Assembly: GCA_009908855.1 (NCBI GenBank)
Contig: JAAAOM010000033.1
Location: 1 to 64,000, forward strand
DNA length: 64,000 bases
Direction: 5' to 3'
Origin: Bacteroidota bacterium
GTDB taxonomy: Bacteria > Bacteroidota > Bacteroidia > Bacteroidales > JAAAOM01
Shown: positions 17,200 through 26,021 of the stretch, one piece after another
Position numbering within the stretch: the first letter of the stretch is position 1
Layout: each line of letters opens with the position of its first letter
Notes under the pieces: generated by a model
Databases searched by the model: none
What the model saw: only the letters and a program-made list of their open reading frames with translations
Told to the model about the DNA's origin: nothing
Program-made: the position numbers and the translations under genes

Positions 17200-18385
17200 T
17201 ACCCTATCAATTTCACATACCAAAACAGACAAAGAGCCGGGCGCAAAGTTGCCCGGCACTTTGCGTTTGATCAGCCGGTTTTTTTTCATTTTAACGGTAT
17301 GTTTATTTACCATTACCAGCTGCGAAGATGAAGAAACCAATACCGGGTCGAATGAATTTGATCGAAGCACAATGCTTGCTAATTATGCGCATAATATTAT
17401 CATACCCAATTACGCAACACTTAATAACGCAGTAGATAGCCTGAATAAGGCGATTAATAATTTTACTTCATCACCGGATACCGTGAAATTACAACAACTG
17501 CGTGAAGCATGGTATAACGTTGCCATGAACTGGCAACATTGTTCAACCTTTGAGTTCGGCCCCGCTTCCGATGTATTGCTTCGGGCCTCTATGAACACAT
17601 TCCCGACGAATGTTGACCAGATCAACGATAACATATCCTGGGGAAGCTATAACCTCGAAACGGCGGGTAATATTGATGCCATTGGCCTTCCTGCACTCGA
17701 TTATCTCATAAACGGAGTGGGTGAAGATGATGAGTCCATCGTTTCAATGTATATGAATAATGATCAATCGGAGAACCGAAAACAATACTTAGCTGATCTG
17801 GCTGCGCAAATGCAATCCAAAGTATCTGCTGTTTATAACGATTGGGTAACAGATGGCGGAAATTATCAGAAAATGTTTATTGCGTCCGACGGTATGGATA
17901 TCGGCAGTTCGGTAGGACTATTGGTGAACGAATTAAATTTCGATTTCGAGATTATTAAAAATGCCAAAATCGGCATTCCGCTCGGTGAAAAAACGCTTGG
18001 TTCACCCCTGCCCCAACATGTTGAGGCCTTTTACCACAAGCAGTCAGTCGATTTTGCCGTTGAACACATCAAAGCCATTGACAATATTTTTAATGGCAGG
18101 AGTCGTGCAGGCATTGACAGCACAGGCCTCGACGATAATTTAAATGCGCTGGATGCAAAACACAGCAGTGGTATACCGCTGGCTGAGGCCATCAATAATC
18201 AGTTCGACGACTGTATTTCAGCCGTTGAGTCGATCCCTGATCCCTTGTCAGAAGCCGTGGAAAATAACAGTACTGTTGTTGATGCAGCGCATACCGAGCT
18301 AAAAAAACAAGTGGTATTGCTTAAAACAGATTTGCCCTCTACCCTGAGTGTTTTAATCACTTATCAGGATAATGATGGTGATTGA
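17189..18385 (+). CDS. Imelysin-like lipoprotein (peptidase M75 family)
   Basis: 398 aa at most. Lipoprotein signal (hydrophobic stretch from about 28, lipobox ITSC near 45), then an imelysin/EfeO-like helical domain: starts MLANYAHNIIIPNY, with YNVAMNWQHCSTFEFGPA and GLPALDYLINGVG (imelysin GxHxxE-like region replaced by GLPALDYL) and a second helical repeat after 210. Imelysins are iron-regulated surface or periplasmic proteins, not proven peptidases. The ATG at 17189 overlaps the DUF4856 stop and puts a strong hairpin (17236-17265) inside the first 26 codons; a TTG start at 17261 or 17267 would place the hairpin in the intercistronic gap and give a compact signal peptide. The true start is open. 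Confidence 0.85.
   Translation: MDYSTLSISHTKTDKEPGAKLPGTLRLISRFFFILTVCLFTITSCEDEETNTGSNEFDRSTMLANYAHNIIIPNYATLNNAVDSLNKAINNFTSSPDTVKLQQLREAWYNVAMNWQHCSTFEFGPASDVLLRASMNTFPTNVDQINDNISWGSYNLETAGNIDAIGLPALDYLINGVGEDDESIVSMYMNNDQSENRKQYLADLAAQMQSKVSAVYNDWVTDGGNYQKMFIASDGMDIGSSVGLLVNELNFDFEIIKNAKIGIPLGEKTLGSPLPQHVEAFYHKQSVDFAVEHIKAIDNIFNGRSRAGIDSTGLDDNLNALDAKHSSGIPLAEAINNQFDDCISAVESIPDPLSEAVENNSTVVDAAHTELKKQVVLLKTDLPSTLSVLITYQDNDGD
17236..17265 (+). promoter_or_regulatory. Two overlapping, mutually exclusive hairpins
   Basis: GCCGGGC (17236-17242) pairs with GCCCGGC (17251-17257); CGCAAAGT (17242-17249) pairs with ACTTTGCG (17258-17265). Both stems are perfect and share bases, so only one can form. 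They lie 37 bases after the DUF4856 stop codon and could attenuate or tune expression of the imelysin gene. Confidence 0.45.
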
Positions 18386-18406
18386 CCCATTTATAGCTAT
18401 GCACGC

Positions 18407-19747
18407 ATGAAAAATCTCCAAAAACAACTTGATAAACAAGTCTATATTGCACCTTTGATCACTTTCAGGGTGCTTTTTGGATTTATAATGCTGGTAAGCC
18501 TTATACGGTTTATGGCCAATGGCTGGGTTGATCAACTGTACGTTGCACCCAAATTCTTTTTTACCTATTACGGTTTTGACTGGGTTCAACCGCTGAACGA
18601 AACGGGTATGTATATCGTTTTTGGCCTGATGATAGCCGCTACTATAGGTATCATGCTTGGGTCATTTTACAAAACAGCCATCACCGTTTTTTTTATTTGC
18701 TTCACCTATGTTGAGCTGCTTGACAAATCGAACTACCTCAACCACTATTATTTCGTAAGTATCATTTCCTTTATTATGATCTGGCTTCCGGCTCACCGCT
18801 TCTTTTCAGTTGATGCATTGCGAAATCCATCCATCCGCCGGACACAAGTTCCTGCATGGTGTACAGGTAGTATTAAACTGCAATTGATAATTGTTTATTT
18901 TTTTGCCGGATTGGCCAAAATCAATAGCGACTGGCTTTTAAACGCCTTGCCATTAAAGATATGGCTGCCAGCAACCAGCGATTTGCCCGTTGCAGGGCCT
19001 TTTATGGATGAAGCCTGGGTGGCCTATTTGCTTAGTTGGTCCAGTTGTTTGTACGATCTGTCCATCCCCTTTCTCCTGTTGTACAAAAAAACAAGGCCCT
19101 ATGCTTTTATGGCCGTGATCGTATTTCATGTACTTACCAAAGTATTCCTCCCGGTTATTGGTATGTTTCCCTATATCATGATTTTGTCGACCACCATTTT
19201 CTTCCCGGGAGACAGACATAGAAAGATATTCACAACCATTCAACAATGCTTTGGCCGATTACAAAAAGTACCGGATACAGAATTGCATTTCCGTGCCATT
19301 CATAAAAAATCTTTAACCAGTCTCTTTGGACTGTTTTTTATGCTCCAGCTATTACTGCCGATACGCTATTTGCTGTATCCGGGAAACCTTTTTTGGACGG
19401 AACAGGGATATCGTTTTTCCTGGCGTGTGATGCTCATGGAGAAAGCAGGTACGGTCTTCTTTTACGTAAGAGACCCGTCCACAGAAAATGAGGCAGAGAT
19501 CACCAACCGCGATTATTTAACCCCTTTTCAGGAGAAAATGATGGCCACACAAGCGGATATGATCTTACAGTATGCCCATTTAATCAGGGATGAATACAAA
19601 AAGAAAGGTATTAAAAACCCCGAGGTAAGGGTTGAGTCCTATGTGTCGTTAAACGGCACTGGAAGCCGGTTATTTATCGATTCAACCGTGAATCTTGCGG
19701 CTGAAGAACGTGGTTTCAGGCATAAAGATTGGGTATTACAATATTAA
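18407..19747 (+). CDS. HTTM domain membrane protein
   Basis: 446 aa, multi-spanning inner-membrane protein of the HTTM family (horizontally transferred transmembrane domain), related to vitamin K-dependent gamma-carboxylase. Order: short cytoplasmic start MKNLQKQLDKQVYIAPLITF, about eight membrane helices up to residue 330, including KSNYLNHYYFVS, LIIVYFFAGLAKINSDWL and FHVLTKVFLP, then a soluble C-terminal domain (SWRVMLMEKAGTVFFYVRD, DSTVNLAAEERG). The K-x-N-x-LNH-Y segment matches the conserved active region of gamma-carboxylase, but whether bacterial members carboxylate anything is not known. It lies between imelysin (21-bp gap) and the TonB receptor (38-bp gap), so it belongs to the same locus. 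Confidence 0.87.
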   Translation: MKNLQKQLDKQVYIAPLITFRVLFGFIMLVSLIRFMANGWVDQLYVAPKFFFTYYGFDWVQPLNETGMYIVFGLMIAATIGIMLGSFYKTAITVFFICFTYVELLDKSNYLNHYYFVSIISFIMIWLPAHRFFSVDALRNPSIRRTQVPAWCTGSIKLQLIIVYFFAGLAKINSDWLLNALPLKIWLPATSDLPVAGPFMDEAWVAYLLSWSSCLYDLSIPFLLLYKKTRPYAFMAVIVFHVLTKVFLPVIGMFPYIMILSTTIFFPGDRHRKIFTTIQQCFGRLQKVPDTELHFRAIHKKSLTSLFGLFFMLQLLLPIRYLLYPGNLFWTEQGYRFSWRVMLMEKAGTVFFYVRDPSTENEAEITNRDYLTPFQEKMMATQADMILQYAHLIRDEYKKKGIKNPEVRVESYVSLNGTGSRLFIDSTVNLAAEERGFRHKDWVLQY

Positions 19748-19785
19748 TTATTTGTTGACATGTTTATAAAAACAATAGCAAATTA

Positions 19786-22233
19786 ATGGATAAGCAACTG
19801 AAAATTATACCAGGTATCCTATTACTACTATTTATTCTGAGTGCTTTAAACGCGCAGGAATACTCAGTTACCGGAAAGATTATTGATCAAAAAACCGGAA
19901 AGGGGCTTGAAGAAACATTTATAAAAGTCGAAAACCGGTCAAAACAGCTCATTACAAATTCGAACGGGTATTTCAGTATCCATCATTTAAAACCCGGCAT
20001 ACATAAAATAACCATTTTTGCCTTCGGTTATGAAGTTGTTGTACGCGAGATTGAGGTACAGTCAGAAGATATCGATGTAAATATTGAAATGAATGAGCTT
20101 GAAGAGCAGCTTGCGGAGATATTTGTTGAAAAGAGCCGGCAGGATAAATTTGGTATGGCCCACCTGCGATCCGTTGAGGGCATGTCAATTTATGCTTCCA
20201 GGAAAAACGAAGTTGTGTTGCTGGACAATATCAATGCCAACAAGGCCACAAACAATAGCCGCCAGATTTATGCACGGGTTCCGGGCCTCAATATCTGGGA
20301 AAGCGACGCCGCGGGCTTGCAATTGGGCATAGGCGGACGGGGTTTAAGCCCTAAACGAACCTCCAATTTTAATACCCGCCAAAATGGCTATGACATAAGC
20401 GCCGATGCCATGGGATACCCTGAAAGTTATTATACACCACCGGCAGAAGCACTGGAAAAAATTGAAATCGTACGAGGGGCAGCTTCGCTTCAATATGGCA
20501 CTCAATTTGGTGGTATGGTAAATTTTGACCTAAGAGACGGGCCTGCTGATAAAAAAATGGAATTGACATCACGGCAATCAGTAGGTTCTTATGGGTTGTT
20601 CAATTCCTATAACAGCCTGGGAGGTACCGTTGGTAACCTCAACTATTACACCTGTTATCACCACAAACAAGGCAATGGCTGGCGACCGAACACCTCCTTC
20701 GGGTCCAATACAGCGTTTATCAATCTTGGTTACACCTTTTCGGAGAATTTATCCATCGGGATTGATTTTACGTTTATGGATTACCAGTCTCAACAGCCCG
20801 GCGGACTCACAGACGATGAATTTAGAGAAGACCCGTCGCAATCCAACCGCGAACGAAACTGGTTTAAGGTAACCTGGAACCTCCCGGCGTTTTGGCTCGA
20901 TTACCGGTTCAGCCCAAAAACCAAAATAAACCTGCGTACCTTTGGGTTAATTGCTGAAAGAAGCTCTTTAGGTTATTTGGGAAGGATCGACCGGCCCGAC
21001 CCCATACCGCTTATTAACCGCGACCTGATATATGGCGCATTCAATAACTGGGGGACAGAATTGCGGTTCATGCAGCATTACAATGCCTTGTTCGGCAAAC
21101 GAGCGGTGTTGTTGCTCGGAAGCCGTTATTATATCGGTCATACAGTTAATAAACAAGGTTATGCCAATGATGGATACGGGGCAGATTTTACTTTTCTTCC
21201 CGATGAAAACCTGAAATCTTCCCACCAGTTACCCAGTACCAATTGGGCCTTTTTTGCTGAAAACGTTATTCACCTCTCACCCAAACTGAGCCTTACACCA
21301 GGGATTCGATTTGAATATATCAATACCGAAAGCAACGGTTATTATAATGAATCGCGTAAAGATTTCGCAGGCAATGTTATTTTAGAGCTCCAACACAAAG
21401 ATAGTTTGCAAAAGGAACGCTCCTTTGTACTGGTTGGATTAGGTGCCAGCTATAAACCGAATGAATCGATTGAGCTATACGCCAACCTTTCCCAAAACTA
21501 CAGGGCTATTAATTTCAATGACCTGCGCATTGACAACCCCAACCTGCGTATTGATGAAAACCTGAAAGACGAGAAGGGCTACAATGCCGAAATAGGGATG
21601 AGAGGAAATTACCGAAACAAACTGTCGTTCGATGCCAGCCTTTTTTACTTAAAATATAACAACCGCATCAATGGTATGAACACCAAAGACACTGTTGAGA
21701 TTGCTACCTATCGGTTCCGTACCAATGTGGGAGACTCCAGGTCGGTTGGCATAGAAACGTATATGGAGGCCGATCTGACCAGTATTTTTAAATCCGAAAC
21801 AGCGTTAAACCAGTTTTTACTATTTTCAAATTTCTCAGTCGTTTCAGCTCGGTATGTTCAATCAAAAAGGCCCGGTGTAAAAGGCAATGAAGTTGAATTT
21901 GTACCGCCTGTAACACTCAAAACAGGACTTACATATCGCAGAAAAGCCTTTTCCATTACCTGTCAATATGCCTACACGCATGAACATTTTAGTGATGCCA
22001 GCAATGCGGCAGAGGTAATGACTGCTACCAGCGGATTGATTCCATCGTATGCCGTAATGGACCTGTCGGCCCGTTATACTTTTAAATTTTTAACCCTGGA
22101 AGCCGGGATCAACAATCTTACCAACGAATCGTATTTTACTTTTCGTGCCACCGGTTATCCCGGGCCCGGAATTATCCCCTCCGAACCACGTGCATTTTAT
22201 ACCACGCTACAGATTAAACTATTTCCTCTTTAA
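19786..22233 (+). CDS. TonB-dependent outer-membrane receptor
   Basis: 815 aa. Signal peptide (cleaved near LNAQ, residue 24), carboxypeptidase-regulatory-like domain (VTGKIIDQKTGKGLEETFIK, to about 105), plug domain (RQIYARVPGLNIWESDAAG, QIG GRGLSPKR-like segment, EKIEIVRGAASLQYG near 225-240) and a 22-strand-type barrel ending in aromatic F-P-L. The RGxxSxxYG plug motif and the FecA-like architecture fit ferric-siderophore or other metal-chelate uptake rather than SusC-type glycan uptake, and no SusD is nearby. Last gene of the DUF4856-imelysin-HTTM locus. Confidence 0.92.
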   Translation: MDKQLKIIPGILLLLFILSALNAQEYSVTGKIIDQKTGKGLEETFIKVENRSKQLITNSNGYFSIHHLKPGIHKITIFAFGYEVVVREIEVQSEDIDVNIEMNELEEQLAEIFVEKSRQDKFGMAHLRSVEGMSIYASRKNEVVLLDNINANKATNNSRQIYARVPGLNIWESDAAGLQLGIGGRGLSPKRTSNFNTRQNGYDISADAMGYPESYYTPPAEALEKIEIVRGAASLQYGTQFGGMVNFDLRDGPADKKMELTSRQSVGSYGLFNSYNSLGGTVGNLNYYTCYHHKQGNGWRPNTSFGSNTAFINLGYTFSENLSIGIDFTFMDYQSQQPGGLTDDEFREDPSQSNRERNWFKVTWNLPAFWLDYRFSPKTKINLRTFGLIAERSSLGYLGRIDRPDPIPLINRDLIYGAFNNWGTELRFMQHYNALFGKRAVLLLGSRYYIGHTVNKQGYANDGYGADFTFLPDENLKSSHQLPSTNWAFFAENVIHLSPKLSLTPGIRFEYINTESNGYYNESRKDFAGNVILELQHKDSLQKERSFVLVGLGASYKPNESIELYANLSQNYRAINFNDLRIDNPNLRIDENLKDEKGYNAEIGMRGNYRNKLSFDASLFYLKYNNRINGMNTKDTVEIATYRFRTNVGDSRSVGIETYMEADLTSIFKSETALNQFLLFSNFSVVSARYVQSKRPGVKGNEVEFVPPVTLKTGLTYRRKAFSITCQYAYTHEHFSDASNAAEVMTATSGLIPSYAVMDLSARYTFKFLTLEAGINNLTNESYFTFRATGYPGPGIIPSEPRAFYTTLQIKLFPL

Positions 22234-22365
22234 TTTAATTAATGTGCATGAAAAAATAGTGGGTATGAACGCATGGACATTCTATAACCTCAATGATTGC
22301 CGGGTTATGCAAAAAGACTTTGGAATCTTAAAAATTCCTATTTTAGCTGTTTAACTAATAAACCA

Positions 22366-23631
22366 ATGACAATGGGTAACAACAAGCTGGTGCAACGCGA
22401 AACTTTGATCCCTTTTATTCTGCTAACAAGTTTATTTGCCTGGTGGGGGCTGGCCAACAACATGACCGACACACTGCTGGCAGCTTTTAAAAAAATAAAA
22501 AGTATGTCTGATTTTCAGACATCGCTTATCCAGATGGCTTTTTATGGCGCCTATTTTTGTTTTGCCCTGCCGGCCGCCATTTTTGTTACCCGGTTCACTT
22601 ATAAAAGCGGGGTGTTGCTCGGGCTGGCATTGTTTATCATTGGTGGCTTGCTGTTTTATCCTTCCAGTATCAGCATGCAATATGGGCACTTCCTGGTTTC
22701 ACTTTACATTTTGGCCGCCGGATTGTCTGTGTTAGAGACCAGCGCCAATCCCTATATTTTGGTTATGGGACCACCCGAAACGGCTACCCAACGACTAAAC
22801 CTGGCACAATCGTTTAATCCCATTGGTTCCATATTGGGTGTGTTAATCAGCAAGGTTTTTATTTTGTCAAACCTTAATGCGGTAAATAAGGCGGAACGAA
22901 TGGCAATGCCTGCCGAAGAACTCAGGCATATCCAGTCGGAAGAATTGACCGCCGTGATGAATCCGTATGTTACGGTGGCCTTCATTCTATTGATTGTCTG
23001 GATTGCGATTGCATTTCTTAAAATGCCCCGTGAAAAGGATACGCGTGATGTAAAAATAAAGGCTTCTTTAAGCCGGTTGCTAAAAAACAAAAATTATATG
23101 CTGGGTGTCCTGGCACAATTTTTCTATATAGGGGCACAAATAGGTATCTGGTCGTATACCATACGATATGTCATGCAGGAACTCGGGATTAATGAAGCAG
23201 CTGCCGCCAGCTATTACCTGGCATCATTGGGGTTATTTGCCCTGTTCCGGTTTATTTCTACCCTGTTAATGTCGTACATTAAGCCTGTAAACCTGTTGGC
23301 ACTATTATCCGTAATAGCCGCATTGCTTGTGCTAATTGTGATGAATATCGGAGGTATGACCGGTGTTATATCGTTGGTGTTAATATCAGCATGTATGTCG
23401 CTGATGTTCCCGACCATTTACGGACTGGCCCTTGAAAATGCCGGTGAAGATACCAAAATTGGCGGATCAGGATTGATCATGGCTATTTTGGGAGGAGCGG
23501 CATTAACGGCTGTGCAAGGAATTGTATCGGATAATGTTGGAATCAACTTCGCATTTATTGTGCCATTGTGCTGCTTCCTGGTCGTTTTCGGTTTTGCTTT
23601 TGTTAAAATGCGTGAAATTAGAAATGCATAA
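22366..23631 (+). CDS. FucP-type sugar MFS transporter
   Basis: 421-aa, twelve-helix major facilitator of the L-fucose permease subgroup; inner-membrane sugar:H+ symport. Marks: LFAWWGLANNMTDTLLAAFK with the N-N-D motif of FucP, FQTSLIQMAFYGAYF, LSVLETSANPYILVMGPPE and LNLAQSFNPIGSILG, AQIGIWSYTIRY, and SLMFPTIYGLALE near the C-terminus. The start at 22366 (MTMGNNKLV) is preferred to 22297 because the family begins there. The substrate is not determined; fucose, glucose, galactose or disaccharides are all possible in this subgroup. It lies 132 bp after the receptor and is probably a separate unit. Confidence 0.92.
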   Translation: MTMGNNKLVQRETLIPFILLTSLFAWWGLANNMTDTLLAAFKKIKSMSDFQTSLIQMAFYGAYFCFALPAAIFVTRFTYKSGVLLGLALFIIGGLLFYPSSISMQYGHFLVSLYILAAGLSVLETSANPYILVMGPPETATQRLNLAQSFNPIGSILGVLISKVFILSNLNAVNKAERMAMPAEELRHIQSEELTAVMNPYVTVAFILLIVWIAIAFLKMPREKDTRDVKIKASLSRLLKNKNYMLGVLAQFFYIGAQIGIWSYTIRYVMQELGINEAAAASYYLASLGLFALFRFISTLLMSYIKPVNLLALLSVIAALLVLIVMNIGGMTGVISLVLISACMSLMFPTIYGLALENAGEDTKIGGSGLIMAILGGAALTAVQGIVSDNVGINFAFIVPLCCFLVVFGFAFVKMREIRNA

Positions 23632-24012
23632 AGTATGACATGAATAAAATCTTAATTCGTGCCGAACTATCAGTGCTCAAAACATTCGCTTCTTCAAGTG
23701 TGCTAAAAACCGGAAATGGGGATGAATTAACAGGATTGAGCCGTATTATTGATTCGGAATTAAACCAATACTATGTACCCTATGGATGGTTGCCAGGTAT
23801 AAAAATATACAAGGTATACCATATTCTTTCAACGGATTAATATTCTACCTTCGGTCATATTTATTGCAAAGGTCTAGTGCACAGAAAAAAGCAGAACCCA
23901 CGTATAACTGTGAAACAGCTATTCAGAAACTTATACATTCAGCTGTTAATGCCGGCAGCAATAATGCATTTAAACACTTCTGACATTTTTTTTGCTTGTT
24001 ATTTCATTGTTT
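23632..24012. other. Intergenic with unsupported small ORFs
   Basis: A 66-codon ORF (23640-23840, MNKILIRAELSVLKTF) starts 8 bases after the FucP gene and an overlapping frame ends at 23983 (has NCETAIQKLIHSAVNAG). Neither matches a family I know; the pair reads like one short gene broken by a frameshift. I do not call a gene. Confidence 0.3.
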
Positions 24013-24044
24013 TTAAGGCAGCGCAATCGAACGCTGCCTTTTTA
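24013..24044. terminator. Bidirectional hairpin terminator
   Basis: AAGGCAGCG (24015-24023) and CGCTGCCTT (24032-24040) form a 9-bp stem flanked by T-runs on both sides (TTTT at 24011-24014 upstream and TTTTT to 24043). It separates the convergent FucP and DUF6958 genes. Confidence 0.85.
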
Positions 24045-24059
24045 ATTTAGACCCATTGG

Positions 24060-24344
24060 CTATTTCAACCTCAATTTATGCGGACTGGATCTTGGAACAC
24101 GTTCAATTACCTTCCCGGCTTCCGGATCGAGTTTTACGATAACCATGTACCATACTACTTTGCCATCAAAACTGTTGGTCAGTTCATCCACTGCCAGATC
24201 CGTTAATTCCTCAAAACTTATCTCGCCGCGGGTTTTGAGGGTGTTTAAAATAAATTGGCTAATTGCATCGTACCGTCTTTTGAGAATGTTTACCCCTTTT
24301 TTGCCTTGTGGATGGAGGGTGGTTATTTTTTCTTCGGTTCGCAT
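24060..24344 (-). CDS. DUF6958 family protein
   Basis: 94-aa soluble protein starting MRTEEKITTLHPQGKKG. The pattern LHPQGKKGVNI, followed by a helical region (YDAISQFILNTL, ISFEELTDLAVDEL) and WYMVIVKLDPEAGKVIERV, fits the small Bacteroidetes family DUF6958, which has a winged-helix-like look. Function unknown. Last gene of the minus-strand run, 36 bp after the small membrane protein. Confidence 0.7.
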   Translation of the reverse strand: MRTEEKITTLHPQGKKGVNILKRRYDAISQFILNTLKTRGEISFEELTDLAVDELTNSFDGKVVWYMVIVKLDPEAGKVIERVPRSSPHKLRLK

Positions 24345-24380
24345 TTTTAACGAAATTATTTTATGTATGATTGCCGATAT

Positions 24381-24632
24381 TCAAATTTGATTTTTTTTAT
24401 ACCGGTGGATCAATTGCGTAAGCCCATAAATGATCAACCTAATCACTGAAATAAACACGTAGATGGTCAATGCTACAATGAATACATAGTGCAAGCTGGT
24501 ATATATTTCGGTCCACTTATTTGATATCGTAATAATGGCATATATGTTCAATATGAGTGCAACAATCAAACAAGCCGTAAAAATCAACAATTCTTTTTTC
24601 TTAGCCTTAGCGGTTATAATTGTATCTCTCAT
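24381..24632 (-). CDS. Small two-helix membrane protein
   Basis: 83 aa with a basic start (MRDTIITAKAKKKE), two hydrophobic helices (about 16-36 and 48-70) and a basic tail (HRYKKNQI). I do not recognise a family. Only 6 bp separate it from the upstream oxidoreductase gene, which suggests cotranscription. Confidence 0.6.
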   Translation of the reverse strand: MRDTIITAKAKKKELLIFTACLIVALILNIYAIITISNKWTEIYTSLHYVFIVALTIYVFISVIRLIIYGLTQLIHRYKKNQI

Positions 24633-24638
24633 CTTAAT

Positions 24639-25934
24639 TTATATTTTATATTGTTCCGGAAAATATACAGTTTGATGTTTCTCAATGGCTTCTTCGCCCA
24701 TTAATGAAGCTATACTGGCATAAAAGCCCTGACGTGTAATTTCAGTATCAATGTGATTTTTACGTATGGATTCAACAAACGACTTTAGTAACATATCGGT
24801 TCCATCTCCATGCGGATCATTAGGGATAATTGGTTCACCGTCTCTATCAATCGCTGTTTCGGGCACCCAACTAGTGCCTCCTAAAGGAGTAGCCTCAAAA
24901 ATACCATGCTCAATATTGGTAATTAACTGAAGGATACCCGGTGCCGGAGGTGGTGTTTCAGGGTAGTATTTGTTTTTTTCGAGTTCCATGGTTCCTAAAT
25001 GACCTAAAATTTGTTCATCCACACCATATAGTTTATTGGAGGTAAGACAGTCGTAATTGAGTTTAACCCCCGATTGGTAATTATAAACCAAGCTTACGTT
25101 GTCACAAACTTCTCGTCCATCTTTCCAAAAATTGATACTACCTGAGCCCATAACCGATGTCGGAAAATCTTTCAATATCCAATTGCTCACCTGTATCTGA
25201 TGAGATGCAAGTTCGGTCATAACTCCCGCACTATATTCTTTGTATAGTCGCCAGTTTAACGTCCTTTCCAACTCCGGGGAAGGTATTTCTCTTCGCCAAT
25301 CATTGTTGCGATGCCAAAATGCCCGAATATGGGTAATTGTTCCCAGTTCTCCTTCATCTATGCGTTTTATACCATCAAGATATCTTACATCAAAGATACG
25401 TTGATGACCGATATAAAGCAACTTACCGGTACGTTCCTGTGCTTTTACCATTTTAAAACAATCTTCATAATTTCTGGCCATGGCTTTTTCACACATAACG
25501 TGCTTACCTGCTTCAAGCGCCTCAATGGTAATATGAGCATGCTGATATAATGGAGTTGCAATCACAACCCCGTCAATCTCATGCATATCTAAAATATGTC
25601 TGTAATCGGCCAATGCATTTTGTTTATCTACACCACTTAGTTTAATGGCTTCTTTAAGATGTGGGGGATAATTGTCACAAACTGCCGTAATTTCAACGCC
25701 GGGTATATACTTCAAATGTTCAATTAACAAAGTTCCTCTGACACCTATACCGATCACGCCCAGTTTAACTATCCTACCAGGGTCATGCACTGGTTCAGCG
25801 CCAAATACCTTAAACCAGGGTAAACTTGATAAGAAATAAGCACCACCGGCTAAAATCCCAAAGTTTTCAAGAAATTCACGTCTACCATATGTTGAAATGT
25901 CCGTCTCTCTTTTTTTATCGTTACACTTTGCCAT
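24639..25934 (-). CDS. Tat-exported Gfo/Idh/MocA oxidoreductase
   Basis: 431 aa. Twin-arginine-type leader (YGRREFLENFG near 16-27, then a hydrophobic segment) predicts folded export with bound NAD(P). Rossmann domain follows (VKLGVIGIGVRGT near 58, CDNYPPHL, VVIATPLYQHAH) and then the C-terminal alpha/beta substrate domain (HRNNDWRR, LASHQIQVSNWIL). The usual EKP motif is EKA here (CEKAMARNYEDC), which removes the proline next to the catalytic lysine, though the lysine stays. Such enzymes oxidise sugars or glycosides at C3 or exchange hydride within a tightly bound cofactor. The linkage to a DUF1080 protein points to 3-keto-glycoside chemistry. Confidence 0.88.
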   Translation of the reverse strand: MAKCNDKKRETDISTYGRREFLENFGILAGGAYFLSSLPWFKVFGAEPVHDPGRIVKLGVIGIGVRGTLLIEHLKYIPGVEITAVCDNYPPHLKEAIKLSGVDKQNALADYRHILDMHEIDGVVIATPLYQHAHITIEALEAGKHVMCEKAMARNYEDCFKMVKAQERTGKLLYIGHQRIFDVRYLDGIKRIDEGELGTITHIRAFWHRNNDWRREIPSPELERTLNWRLYKEYSAGVMTELASHQIQVSNWILKDFPTSVMGSGSINFWKDGREVCDNVSLVYNYQSGVKLNYDCLTSNKLYGVDEQILGHLGTMELEKNKYYPETPPPAPGILQLITNIEHGIFEATPLGGTSWVPETAIDRDGEPIIPNDPHGDGTDMLLKSFVESIRKNHIDTEITRQGFYASIASLMGEEAIEKHQTVYFPEQYKI

Positions 25935-26021
25935 ACCTACAAAATTAATGAAAAGAATTTTATTGTCATTTTGTTACATATTCTTACTACTTAAATTGTA
26001 AAACGCCTGTTAACATTCATT

